Assembly (NCBI GenBank): GCA_905221615.1
Contig: CAJNDT010006139.1
Location: forward strand, 124,001-188,000
Direction of reading: 5' to 3'
Length of the DNA stretch: 64,000 bases
Source: Symbiodinium sp. CCMP2592
Lineage: Eukaryota; Sar; Dinophyceae; Suessiales; Symbiodiniaceae
The notes beneath the pieces are model-generated. The model did not search any database and had not been told where the DNA came from. It saw nothing but the letters and a program-made list of their open reading frames with translations. Position 1 is the stretch's first letter; the number at the start of each line of letters is the position of its first letter. The position numbers were made by a program, and so were the translations under genes. Shown piece after piece: positions 50,601 to 59,375 of this stretch.

Positions 50601-50906
50601 TGGCCGAGCATGACCCGCAAACAAGTCCAGGAAAAGGTTCCCGCGCACCTTGGAAAGGTCAAGAACCGAAGGTGGAGCCGGAAGAATCCCTGCCCCAGAC
50701 AATGCTGAAGCAGCCGTTTGACAAGAAGAATCTGGCAGCGGAAAGTGCAAATCCCGCAGCTGCTGCATCTCACTAGCCGATACACCCGGCAGTTGGGCCG
50801 AAGTATATGCTGTCAGGACCCACCGGTCCCCAGTCCAAGGCTCCGAACAATGTGGTCGAGCCCCGTCAAAAGAGATCCCTGCCTGTCCTGACATCCGAGG
50901 AATCAT
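47667..50906 (-). CDS. YR-element Pol: C5-cytosine methyltransferase-like domain, RT, RNase H
   Basis: The frame is open from 51203, but the likely start is ATG at 50906-50904, eight bases after the Gag stop, giving 1,079 residues. Residues 90-315 resemble a DNA C5-cytosine methyltransferase: LDLFAGHA (motif I, 93-100), SPPCREYS with catalytic-type Cys154 (motif IV), SLENPANS (motif VI-like, 215-222), and a YGWDISKRWAF segment near 249. RT follows: KLNVVIVPDKNPRLTVDE (~541), SFSLDIKAAH (D600) and MYVDDLIL (667-670). RNase H: AADA (D898), SCWETLAQ (E950), FCDNSGAE (D979), GERNTDADFLSRW (~1022-1034). It copies the element RNA; the methyltransferase might modify element or host DNA. Intact frame and identical repeats suggest recent activity. 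DIRS1-type elements usually carry a different, adenine-methyltransferase-like domain after RT. Confidence 0.85.
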   Translation of the reverse strand: MIPRMSGQAGISFDGARPHCSEPWTGDRWVLTAYTSAQLPGVSASEMQQLRDLHFPLPDSSCQTAASALSGAGILPAPPSVLDLSKVRGNLFLDLFAGHARPLSSAFLQAGVSVLSVDTMLASEHDLLDDSVFEPLLRLSFSGAVTSAHASPPCREYSRCKLIRPGPKPLRTPEHLAGVPGLSSSEQERVDASRTLMERAVELLHATYKAGGHFSLENPANSMLWLEEAVRILLQKANADVLVVAACAYGWDISKRWAFATSFRDMQRLAKDCSHAEGSHRPVAGVRDESGGYASQQTSEFPAKLAEAYVSAALPLFSTCENPLDVQLSQLYQLIPAKGRFDMPFAHQDGAGIYSVPDWSFPPNGTVDRLQQVRHALTQKLFELKAPIRLREHVQAKSDSPLFSEGEIESFRAIFSEFLVATTGRPVDWSVQPFQPYTLKALQQLSEALEDPDDTLFACLQSGAPTGYFKDIPRSGVFVPAPEATTSEEQPLLECQENWKGARENPETLESLIQEELDNGYLEEVTLEEARSRWPEVAVGKLNVVIVPDKNPRLTVDETFSGVNPACHIPERYNLPGLGDLQSSYPLRGQVSELRSFSLDIKAAHKSILMQERDRGLSGITCNGKTYFYRVMPFGMSCSAYWWQRLSGFFMRTWHLLVFLAHFMSMYVDDLILAMASGALDISACLLLAFAAAFGIRLSWPKLQLGSECLWIGWQLSYRAGTVRVPQSKREKLRGLLNPLLVAGRVELKLIQQALGLLQWITQLHKELRPWLSSLYDDISRPPGTSFSIEPSRWGSLAPCLSDAMVFISTPAGAAIPVGSKLLSARHIELWKKSDLAKVPLTSKRVWMRIADPQSRFRRLSVLSRRLLQFWFDWCGSHQFHECLMLPQRSLDATMAADACAQGTSIGIGGFITLPGSDSLWFSERYDLADFKYLELPLHSESQKDISCWETLAQVGLMLLFGHLCPGGRMRICVPSFCDNSGAESICAKLLTTKSPLCFFTQLVAMISTRMGISLDVQHIAGERNTDADFLSRWDGVSPLPSPWNPDFRYRFTVADFFDLRHDVRLFPADAKLLWKLPR

Positions 50907-50913
50907 CCGAGAG

Positions 50914-52227
50914 TCAGTGAGGCATTGCCTTATGCTGATGCGCCGGGTGCTTGCCCAAGCAAGGTCTGCCGTCAGGGCGCGGTACCGGACACAAATGCTC
51001 GAATTTGCAATCCGTGAAGGAACAGCCCTTGGCCGAAGAGTAGTCCCGGCATAGCAGACGAGTCTTACCCTTGTCCTCAAACTTTGTGATCCATTTGGCA
51101 CCAGTTTGACCAGACTGACCCCCGTTCGCACCTCGACCTTTGCCGCCGCCCTTCTGCTTGCCTTTGCCCCCAGGAAGCCTTCGAAGACCAGGTGGGATAT
51201 CAAACTTTTTGGGCACCGCCACCCGGGACTGCAGTAACGAAGCCATGTCCCCCCTGATCTCCGTGTACTCTGTCAGAGCATCATCCAAGGACCAGCCATG
51301 AAGATTGACCAGATCGGCCATCTGGCACCATGGCTGACGATCTGCCTGCATGATTTCCTCAGCAAACGGATTGCGAATGCCCGCCTCACATTTTTGCGTC
51401 GCCAGTTTGATGAACTTGCGCTCAAACTTGCGAAGGCTAGCAAGGTGCGCGCCCTGAAGCATCGCTACAGCCACTGAAACCAAGCCCAAGATGCCCGAGA
51501 GATAGTTCGCGCCAACTGCTCCAGCTGGTATCTCACGCTGGGGTACGTCGTCGTATATCAGCTCTTCTAACCGAGGCACCTTAGCTGGGCGCCGCAAAGC
51601 CAGGGAGTCTTGTTGGGCCTGGCTCATCCTGAGTTTCCACGGGATCCACCGCAGCTCTCCTTTTTGAATGACCTTAGCCACGTAGGCTAGCAACCTGGCC
51701 GACGGATAATTGTCGGGATCTAAGATCTCCCCCGGGTAGCGGGCGTGAAACTGTTTCTGAAGAGACATCACACGCTCGCCTGAAAGCTTGGGGGGAAACT
51801 GTTCGGACCAGCTAGAGGTAGACAACCCCGAAGTGATGTCGTTCTCCTCTTGGCGCTTGCCCTGGCGGGATGCTGACGACTGCTGACGGCAAGTCTCGTA
51901 AAGCAAACGTAGCGAAGAAAGCAGAAGCAGGCGCTGAGCAGTGGAGGGCGGTTCCACGGCGCCCTCGAGTAGATCCTTGAGCGCCTCATCCAAAGCTGAG
52001 GAATCAGCTGCAATGCAGCCGAAAAGGCTGACATCAAATCCCGCGAGAATCCCATGATAATCAGGCGGGACTTTGCACTGATCTGCCAAGGCCACCAAAG
52101 CTTCGTTCAGCAGCGCGGGCAGAGCTTCGGGTTCGCCATCCGTCATCACCCTAGCACAATGGCACTCGAAGAGGCCAGCTACTAACCTGCATAAAATCTG
52201 GTGCCGGAGCCGGCACGCCACACGAGA
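50914..52227 (-). CDS. YR-element Gag-like protein with CCCH zinc finger
   Basis: The frame is open from 52227; the first ATG (MTDGEPEAL) is at 52143. The protein is helical, then has a Gly/Lys-rich basic tract (KGKQKGGGKGRG). Near the C-terminus is CRDYSSAKGCSFTDCKFEH, a C-x8-C-x4-C-x3-H finger of the RNA-binding CCCH class. Its position before RT and its basic tract plus finger fit a nucleocapsid role. Its stop TGA (50916-50914) lies 7 bases before the Pol ATG. The two frames overlap by 290 nt if Pol is read from 51203. Confidence 0.75.
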   Translation of the reverse strand, partial: SRVACRLRHQILCRLVAGLFECHCARVMTDGEPEALPALLNEALVALADQCKVPPDYHGILAGFDVSLFGCIAADSSALDEALKDLLEGAVEPPSTAQRLLLLSSLRLLYETCRQQSSASRQGKRQEENDITSGLSTSSWSEQFPPKLSGERVMSLQKQFHARYPGEILDPDNYPSARLLAYVAKVIQKGELRWIPWKLRMSQAQQDSLALRRPAKVPRLEELIYDDVPQREIPAGAVGANYLSGILGLVSVAVAMLQGAHLASLRKFERKFIKLATQKCEAGIRNPFAEEIMQADRQPWCQMADLVNLHGWSLDDALTEYTEIRGDMASLLQSRVAVPKKFDIPPGLRRLPGGKGKQKGGGKGRGANGGQSGQTGAKWITKFEDKGKTRLLCRDYSSAKGCSFTDCKFEHLCPVPRPDGRPCLGKHPAHQHKAMPH

Positions 52228-52642
52228 TCATAAGAAGCAAACTCACCCTCGACCTCACCGGCCGCAATACAGCTGGGACCGCAAGGCAGCCGAAGCACCC
52301 TGACTGTTTGTCCAAGATACCCTAAGCCACCCGGGTATACCCCGAAGTGAATTTCGATCACAGGACAATAGCTCCAAAAAAAATTGCCGCACGCTGTGGA
52401 ATCATTTGCCGCAACAACACTTGAACGTACTGCACATTCATGTTTCTCCAGCGCCTTTTCTGACATCCAAAATTGACGCCAAGTGTGCATTCTTCAGTCC
52501 CGGATGTGTACCGATCGCCCTTGCGCAGAAACAGTCCCCTCGATGCCCGGCGCGCTTGCCGACGCATGCGAGGATCGCCATACCCGACAGTGCAGTGCGC
52601 AAAAGAAGATGCTAGCCGACTGAAGCCGCTCCAGCCACCAAC

Positions 52643-53962
52643 CTATGACACAAAAATTGCCTGACATGCTTTATGTCGGCAAAATCTGGGGTTCGACGGA
52701 AGCTCAGGTCTGATATTCATGTTATGCGCCAAAGTGCCACATCGCGGCTTGACCCGAACAAGCTCACCGTCCTCGCGCTTCACCAAAACCCCATCACAAC
52801 CGGAGCATGGAGTAGCAGCATGAATGATGCCAGACGATGTCTGAACCCAAATCTGCTCATCACATTCCGAGAGTCTATTGCCTGCCGTCACTAAGGAACC
52901 CGTCTTCTTGCCCGAATCCGACGACGAAGAAGATGATGAAGAATCAATGTCCGAGTCAGATGATTCCTGCTGTGCCTCGGGCTGAGGATGTGCCTGCGCT
53001 TGCTCCTGAGCCGGGGTATGCACTGAAGATGCCGATGAGCCAGCCTCCACCGGGAAGCGATGATGAGCAGGAGACGAAGAGTAGGACAAGACCTTCGGTT
53101 CAATGGCTTGTTGCTCAGCTGGTTGCTGACCGCCGCGAGCCTGCGGGTTCAGCGGCAACCAATTGCTACGGACCCGATCCCAAAAGAGCTGTTGAAGGGA
53201 AAGTGCTCCATGTACATCATCCCTGCTATAAAGAAGAACGCAGCCATTCTGTCCGGTTCTGTGATGACCTTGAAGGCCTCGTTTGCGAAAAGACACTTGC
53301 AGTTGTGCCAACGCAGCCAATAGACAAGTCTTCAGGGAATGTAGAGTGTATGAGGCGGCCTCCGTGGGACTCATGCCAGCCAACACCAAAATCCCCCTGA
53401 ATGCCGATAAAGCTTGCGCGTAGCTCATGGGTTGCCATTCTGTGGAGCTGGAGATGAAGAATAAAGCGTCCGGAACTGTCTCCCCAAAGCGCGAAACAAT
53501 TGAATCCCATTCGGAACCCAACAGAAAAAGGTATTTGCACACCCAACTATGATAGTAGGACCCTGAGTCGCCGTAGTAGCCACAAGAAACGAAGCCGAAT
53601 GGCATCCCCCGCCGGGAGGACTTTGTTCGATAGGAAATGGCCCTCACATTGTCTTGGGCAGCTTGAATCGATGTCCATAAAATGTGTTGCGCATCAGAGA
53701 AGCGAAGGCTGGCCGATGCCGAAATGAGAATTGCGCCCAAAAATAATCTGAACCCCACTGAACCCGACTCCAGTAGAAGGGCACGCTCACAGTAAGCCAA
53801 AACATAAATCGGAAGCGGAAGAGCCTCCTTTCTGTCGGAAGTAATGCGAGCCTCCACTCCAACCAAGAGACCTCCATAGAGATCTGGCAGGGCAAGCCCA
53901 AACGTCTTGGCGGCCCAGCGAACCGCCTTCAAACCATAATAGACAGAAGAGCATCGACCACC
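52643..53962 (-). CDS. YR-element tyrosine recombinase, catalytic part
   Basis: Replaces the DDE integrase: inserts circular cDNA by site-specific recombination. The frame is open from 53962; TTG at 53932 is only an apparent start. Numbered from 53932: Arg77 (SASLRFSD), Lys104 (SYRTKSS), H198-x-x-K201 (LHSLKTCLLA), His223/224 (QGHHRTG) and Tyr235 (LLYSRDDV) form the R-K-H-[R/K]-H-Y set, with Lys in place of the usual second Arg. The C-terminus is Ser/acid-rich and ends with Cys pairs (CSGC, CRHKAC). The N-terminal core-binding part is encoded by the overlapping upstream ORF in another frame. Confidence 0.85.
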   Translation of the reverse strand, partial: GGRCSSVYYGLKAVRWAAKTFGLALPDLYGGLLVGVEARITSDRKEALPLPIYVLAYCERALLLESGSVGFRLFLGAILISASASLRFSDAQHILWTSIQAAQDNVRAISYRTKSSRRGMPFGFVSCGYYGDSGSYYHSWVCKYLFLLGSEWDSIVSRFGETVPDALFFISSSTEWQPMSYAQALSAFRGILVLAGMSPTEAASYTLHSLKTCLLAALAQLQVSFRKRGLQGHHRTGQNGCVLLYSRDDVHGALSLQQLFWDRVRSNWLPLNPQARGGQQPAEQQAIEPKVLSYSSSPAHHRFPVEAGSSASSVHTPAQEQAQAHPQPEAQQESSDSDIDSSSSSSSSDSGKKTGSLVTAGNRLSECDEQIWVQTSSGIIHAATPCSGCDGVLVKREDGELVRVKPRCGTLAHNMNIRPELPSNPRFCRHKACQAIFVS

Positions 53963-54609
53963 TCAAGCTGTCGAATGGACTCCCAGCGCACATTTAAATC
54001 CTGTAATGTTCCCACGAACTTCAGCAGATGAGCCAAATATCGAACCAAAGTGTTTTCCGAAACCGACTTCAGCAGATTCTGCAACAGGGTGGAAGCGTAA
54101 CGAGATTCCTCGAGCTCCTGCAGCACTGAAGAAATCGTCTGTAACCATGGTTGAATCAGGGCCCACAACTTCAAGCATCTCTGCCAGACTTCAGCGTGCA
54201 ACATCGCAGATGATTTGAAGCCCTCAGTACCCCGAGGGCTAACCCCACCAACCGAATGGAACTGTGCGTTGAGGGGCCTGCGAGTAGAACCAGCAGGTGC
54301 CATCCCAGCTGAGTCCACGACAGGTCCAATCGGAGCCTGATGCCTAACTGGTGCATGCCTGAAATAATCTGCAGCTCTGCGAGGGGCAGGAATAGGAGCA
54401 GGAGCCTCCCTAAAGTAGGGTGCTGAGCGTCGAGGTCTAACTGCCGGCTGAGACAGAGGGTTCGGTGCAATCCAATTGCCCCGTGGGCGTCGAGCAGCTT
54501 CTGACAAGCGAACAGGATGATCAGCCCCCGAATGCGAAGGACGAGCCACAGTCTGCAATGGCATAAATGAATCGAAAGCCCCAATCACACCTTCGGACGA
54601 TGACTCCAT
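53929..54609 (-). CDS. YR-element recombinase N-terminal (core-binding) segment
   Basis: ATG at 54609-54607. A Pro/Arg-rich first half (RPRRSAPYFREAPAPIPAP) is followed by SENTLVRYLAHLLKFVGTL, a typical SAM-like core-binding helix region of tyrosine recombinases. It stops (TGA 53931-53929) exactly where the catalytic ORF continues one frame away. One recombinase is therefore probably made by -1 frameshifting at GGTTTGA or by splicing, or the gene has a single-base break. Confidence 0.65.
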   Translation of the reverse strand: MESSSEGVIGAFDSFMPLQTVARPSHSGADHPVRLSEAARRPRGNWIAPNPLSQPAVRPRRSAPYFREAPAPIPAPRRAADYFRHAPVRHQAPIGPVVDSAGMAPAGSTRRPLNAQFHSVGGVSPRGTEGFKSSAMLHAEVWQRCLKLWALIQPWLQTISSVLQELEESRYASTLLQNLLKSVSENTLVRYLAHLLKFVGTLQDLNVRWESIRQLEVVDALLSIMV

Positions 54610-55344
54610 TGAACTTCAACCCACAGACCAGCTAGCAAAGGGCGCCCCGCTCCACGAAGCGAAGCAGATCACCTGGCCAGCAGGAGAGGCAGAGACATGT
54701 GAAGCGTCAAAATGCCAAAGTGCAGTTCCGCATTCCGCTGACCAAAGTGAAAAGGCAGCTGAAGCAATCACCAGCATTTGTGCCAGAGCTAAAGGGTGCC
54801 TGGTACGCAGCATGAGGGGAAACCCCCCCTACGAAACCGGCCGCAATCCTAAAGCTGAAGTGCCTATATGCTTTGTTGGAAGTTGCTCAATCTAGCATGC
54901 TGCATAAAACACCTGTCGCCTGAAGCATCGGTCTACGCCACCATGAGCACATGATTGCCGCGCTATGGTGCATTTGAGCCCGCCGATCGCAAAGAAGGAG
55001 TTTTCTCACCCCTCACGCAACAAAGGGCAATCAAGCTCGATTGGCACGCATGAGCAAAAGCTCTCCCGCTGTGCACCGCAGAGAAATCCCACAGAAGCTT
55101 CTGTGATCGCCGCCAATTTTTACCCCTCGAGGCATCAAAGTGCTGTCGCCATGATGCTTGGAGCACCACTAACGCAAAGGTCGCAATGATGCTTGGAGCA
55201 CCGCTACCGCAACCCTCTGTTGAAAAAGCCCTGCGATTGCCACCTTCCAGGAGGGCAAACGCATTGCCCCAAAACCGCAGCCTGCCTAGCTAGAGAGGCG
55301 AGCATGCATCCTGAGCACCGGCCGTGGCAATGAGCAGTCAGGCC

Positions 55345-56287
55345 TCATCGAACTGTTCGGCAGCCTCTGCGAACTCGTCGACGACGCTGCTTCTGAAAGT
55401 TCTTTGCAAAACGACCGCAACGCACCAGGCGCAAAGCGCGAAGCATGCGCATCTCGAACACGTCAGCCCAGGAAGACGAAAAAGTTGGGCGTTCCCCACA
55501 GCTCTCCAGATGCATAACCATGCCCCGAAGAAGGAAAGCGGGATAGCGTCCGCCCTCTGCACATGTACGCGAAGCTGCATCCAGAAGCTGAGCCACTGTA
55601 GTAGACGAAGAAAAATCCACAAGGCATTCTGGAGATCCGTCTCGAACTACCTGTAAGCTGCCATGAGTCCGAGTGTCCCAATGCAACAGCTTATCTGATG
55701 ATGGTTCAGACGTCGAAGCATTCTGCAGATTTTGCAGCCGAAACCAAAGCGAGGCATCATGGTGAGCAGGAGTTGCGCCCTCGTGGGCTGCTGTAGCCAG
55801 TCCATGGCCGTAGGAAGCCGCTATCGCTGTTGTCCGGGGTGACTCACACTGCACCACCGACATAGGGCTTTCAGACCGAGGGTTGGACCCAGGATCCCGA
55901 GAGGCCCGAGAGCACGCCACCAAGTTTGCCGGCCGCGACGATTGCTCCTCCTCAGAGCCCTCCTGATGCAAACTGACAGAAGAGGCCATACTGTCACAAC
56001 CGCCTGCAACCCCCAACTCAATTGGCAGAAGGAAGTGAAGGCGGCCCGCCAGCGGAAAACAGCACACCCGAGAAGCAAGCCCGAGCTCGCTGGACGAGCT
56101 GCTCCAGCCACTGCAATCTGGAGGCCTGGCTGGCTTGCTCTTGCTCAAGGACCTCAATGCGTGAAATGGCCTGCAGAAAGCGATGCTGCAAGCTGTTGTG
56201 ATCAAGCTGCAAGCGATGCAAATGTGAGCTGATAAGCTCCACAGAACTGGTGGCCGAACCCGAGTCAGAGGCAGCACCGTCCGACAT
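55345..56287 (-). CDS. YR-element 5' ORF with coiled coil, probably spliced (function unknown)
   Basis: ATG at 56287 opens MSDGAASDSGSATSS and a clear coiled coil (LQHRFLQAISRIEVLEQEQA, then RLQWLEQLV). That frame stops at 56018. A second frame continues as SMASSVSLHQEGSEEEQ... to a stop at 55345 and also looks coding. A 64-nt intron (G|GTGTGC ... GGTTGCAG|GC) would join them in phase. Otherwise a frameshift is needed. A structural role is plausible but unsupported. Confidence 0.45.
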
Positions 56288-56396
56288 CCGCTGGCCCTTC
56301 AGGGGCCCAGCTTGCACGAGCCCTAAGGGCGGAAACCTCGGGTTACAGGAGCCACAGAGCCCTTTAGAAAGAGATACAAACCTCTAGAGGCCCTCA

Positions 56397-56585
56397 CAAA
56401 TCAAAAACGCAACAGCTCTCTCGTGAGCCGGCTTCGCTGCGGCATCCGATAAAGATGCAAAAGAGGGCTCCAAGAAAACATGACATGCCGCATGCAGAAA
56501 AGGAGGGAAAACAAAATCGCACCGGGCCCGCAGGCAAAAGCAAAATGGTTTGATATTTAAACAGGATCGAGTAAACACGATAACC
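56397..56585 (-). repeat. Split direct repeat A1 (element 5' end)
   Basis: 189 bp, same as A2 at 47081-47269. Expected to contain the transcription start. Confidence 0.95.
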
Positions 56586-56793
56586 ATGCCTCGCAAAAAG
56601 TAGCTCTTTCAGCACATCCTGAAACACAGCTCTTGCCATTCGGATTTACTAAAACGTCGCATGCATGGAGTAACGAATTCGTAGCAACTGCTACAGTTTC
56701 AGCTACTCCACACTCCACTACTCCGCGCAACTCTGTCAGAAGGTGCGGCAGATTCCTCGCAATAACTAGCTCTTTCACCACATCCTAAAACAC
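56586..56793. repeat. Right-hand continuation of the target tandem repeat
   Basis: Contains cctcgcaaaaagtagctctt at 56589 and its relative cctcgcaataactagctctt at 56755, with tttactaaaacgtcgcatg between. The second copy preserves the uninterrupted insertion site. Confidence 0.85.
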
Positions 56794-57079
56794 TGCATGA
56801 AACAGGAACGGACGGCACAGTAAGCCTTCCCTTGCAAAAACTGGGATTCAAGGACATATCCCATTATAAATATATACTTCTAACAAACAGGGGTAGAGAA
56901 ACAAGGGCTACTCCACAAAGCCGCGTGGAAGACGGATGCTAGAAGTCTAGGACGGTGAAGGGGTTGCTGCCGCATCCATGCAATGAGCGCCAAACGAGTC
57001 GCTTCCAAGCGCAAAAATGCAACGAATGAACCTCGACCTGTTTGAAAGTCCCTCTACGACTTCAGACGCTTGGTGGCGC

Positions 57080-58990
57080 TTTTTTTTGGCGTCAGTGGGT
57101 CTCGTTGGCTGCGGCTGCAGCACTCGGTCCCCGAAAACTGCGGTTAAACAAACAAACACACAAGAAAACAGCGGTGAGACGGTAATTAGCGAACGAGACT
57201 ACGTACCTGCTGCAGCGTGCGGACTTCGTCAGCAGGAGCTGTTCAACAACTAAAAAGGGGCCTCGCTCAGCGACTCAGTAGAGGCGACAGTGGATCGGCA
57301 TCCAAAGCCACCCAAGACAACGAGTGGAGCCCAAATCCAAAACTCCGGTGGCCGTTCTCGTCCCGTCAAACAACGGACCACCCTCGTGTCTCGTTTCTTG
57401 CGAGTCACGCACACCAAAATCCAAAGTCCTGACAAGTGGAGCACAGGATGGGAGGTGCAACTCGAATGGGCGGGCATCCGTATGACCTCCCCACACAGCT
57501 TGTATGTGGCAGGTTGCTCCGAAAATCATCAGGCAGGCATGAGCGGTGGCGGCACGTGAGGCTCCAGCCTGGTCTCCCTTAAAGTCCCTTAAAGTCTCCC
57601 TTGGCTTGCTTTTGTCAAAGAGGGAAAGACTCCTGGAGAAAAGGCAAGAATTTAGGTGTTCTCGTCTAGTTGGTTTCTATGCCAGACAGACATGCCTCTC
57701 AAGTGATCTGTTCCCTTTTTTTTTGGCTTGGGCGGGCCTCGTCGCCTACGGCTGTAGCACTTGGTCCCCACAAACAAAACAAACCAACAAACAAACCAAA
57801 ACAGGGTGAAACTGGGTGGCTCGATAAAAAAAGAGGCAAGGAGCTAGCTGCGGCGCACAAGCTTTGCCGGTGCTGAACGGCCACGCCGTTCAGCACGAGC
57901 AACGGAGCCTCAGCGACCGATCCACAGGCCGTCGCCGAGAGCTGTCCAAGACCACCGGCGGAGCCCAAAGTCGGAGCTCCGCCGCCGTTCTAGTTGCGTC
58001 GAACAACGGTCAGGTTCAGGGTTCTGTTGTGTTGCAATCGTGCACACAAAGTCCACAAGTCCACGGTGGGATCCACACCCAGCGGCAAGAGCCAGGAAAT
58101 GGACCTAACGACGTATGTTGCTGGTCATAGGTGACTCTGATCATCTGGAACGCGGGTCCAACACCGTCACTGGGTATAATCCATTGTCGAAGGCCGCGGC
58201 TAAGAATCCAGCAGGCGCTGCATGTCGTCGGAGATTCGCGCAACATGTACAACATCTGGTAATTGCGCTGCTCATACAGCTCCTATTGGCGGTAAAAACC
58301 GTAAAAGTGTGTATTTAGAAGAGATGAACGGGATTTGAATGCCTGGGCCGATTCCCTTCCGTTTTTTTTTTTGGCAACAGACTACAAACAAGCTAAAAAT
58401 CTAACACAGCGGTAAGACCAAAAGCGAAGCTCTACAAGGGCTGCGGCGCACAGGCTTTGCCGGTGTTAGCCGTTCAGCGCAACTACGGAGCCTCAGCGAC
58501 CGATCCGATGCAACAAAGAGCCGTCGCTTTGAGCTGCCCAAAGCAACAGGTGGAGCCAAGTCCAAGCTCCGGCAGCCGTTCTAGTCTCGCCAGACAACGG
58601 GCAGCCCCTGCGCTTTGTTCCGTCACGTTCGAGCACACCAGAGTCCAAAAGTCGAATGTTCGCCGGGGCGAAGGGCTTCAGGTCTAGCGGTGCCACCCGA
58701 GTCGTTGCGACTCAAAGCCGGCCAGAAACGGCCGGAACCCGCGAACCCTAAACTCCAAAATAGGGCGGGCCTCGTCGACTACGGCTGTAGCACTTGGTCC
58801 CCACAAACAAGACAAACCAACAAACAAACCAAAACAGCGGTGAAACTGGGTGGCTCGATAAAAAAAGAGGCAAGGAGCTAGCTGTGGCGCACAGGCTTTG
58901 CCGGGTTGGCCGTTCAGCACGAGCAACGGAGCCTCAGCGACCGATCCACAGGCCGTCGCCGAGAGCTGTCCAAGACCACCGGCGGAGCCC
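57080..58990. repeat. Dispersed composite repeat, four diverged copies
   Basis: Two modules recur. Module a: ggcctcgtcg-ctacggctgtagcac, then lggtcccc-type sequence with an AAACAAACCAAAACAG run, at about 57095, 57735 and 58765. Module b: tttgccggtg ... cagcac...ggagcctcagcgaccgatcc ... gtcgccgagagctgtcc, at about 57860, 58450 and 58900, with a diverged copy near 57260. Same orientation, no ORF of interest. They may be SINE-like or tandem-array derived; no clear tRNA box A/B is seen. Confidence 0.7.
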
Positions 58991-58996
58991 AGGGTA

Positions 58997-59375
58997 GAAT
59001 TCGGTACTTTGGAGCACTGTCGATTCGCGGGCCTCAGCCGACGACGAGTGCTCGCCGGCAGCTTGCGAGCTGCTTACTGGCAACTGACGAGCACTCGCCA
59101 GCCGCCTACGAGCAACCTACGAGCTGCTCGCTTGCAACTCACGAGCACTCGCCAGCCGCTTACGAGCAACGCACGAGCTGCTCGCACGCCCTCCGCGCCG
59201 AACGAGCGCGCGTAAGCGCGCGTCGCTCCCAAACAGCTCCGGAGCACGACGGAGCGCGAGCTCTCCGCGCGCCTTCATAGCGCCTCCGATGCCGCGCGCG
59301 CCCGTTTTGCAAGCACTTTAGAGCCCCTAAGGCTCGCCTCCAGCCCGCAAAATCGACAGGCCTTCGAAGTATGGA
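58997..59375. repeat. GC-rich element with inverted termini, copy 1
   Basis: Termini gaattcggtactttggagca and its imperfect inverted partner ...cttcgaagtatggaattc, about 38 bp each. The interior has several copies of the minisatellite gagcactcgccagccgc / tacgagcaacctacgagctg. Confidence 0.75.

Larger units (their letters stand above)
46616..56585 (-). mobile_element. Tyrosine-recombinase retrotransposon (DIRS/Ngaro/PAT-like), complete, with split direct repeats
   Basis: 9,970 bp on the minus strand. Repeat layout 5' to 3': A1 (56585-56397) - genes - B1 (47527-47270) - A2 (47269-47081) - 207-bp spacer - B2 (46873-46616). A1/A2 (189 bp) and B1/B2 (258 bp) are identical by eye. B1 and A2 abut, reproducing the joint expected when the ends of the element circularise; this is the hallmark of YR elements. 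Encodes a tyrosine recombinase, CCCH Gag and a methyltransferase-RT-RNase H Pol. Joining the flanks (ggcaa + atgcctcgcaa) gives 16 bp matching ggcagattcctcgcaa at 56747 with two differences. Insertion therefore occurred without target duplication, as expected for a recombinase. Confidence 0.93.

Noticed and set aside
47667-56585. CRISPR, bacterial restriction-modification or phage island containing the methyltransferase and recombinase
   Set aside because: The methyltransferase is fused to RT-RNase H and bounded by split direct repeats, which fits a eukaryotic YR retrotransposon. No spacer-repeat array or restriction gene is present.
57080-58320. tRNA or 5S rRNA genes
   Set aside because: I looked for box A/B-like sequences and acceptor-stem pairing in the repeated modules and saw none convincing.
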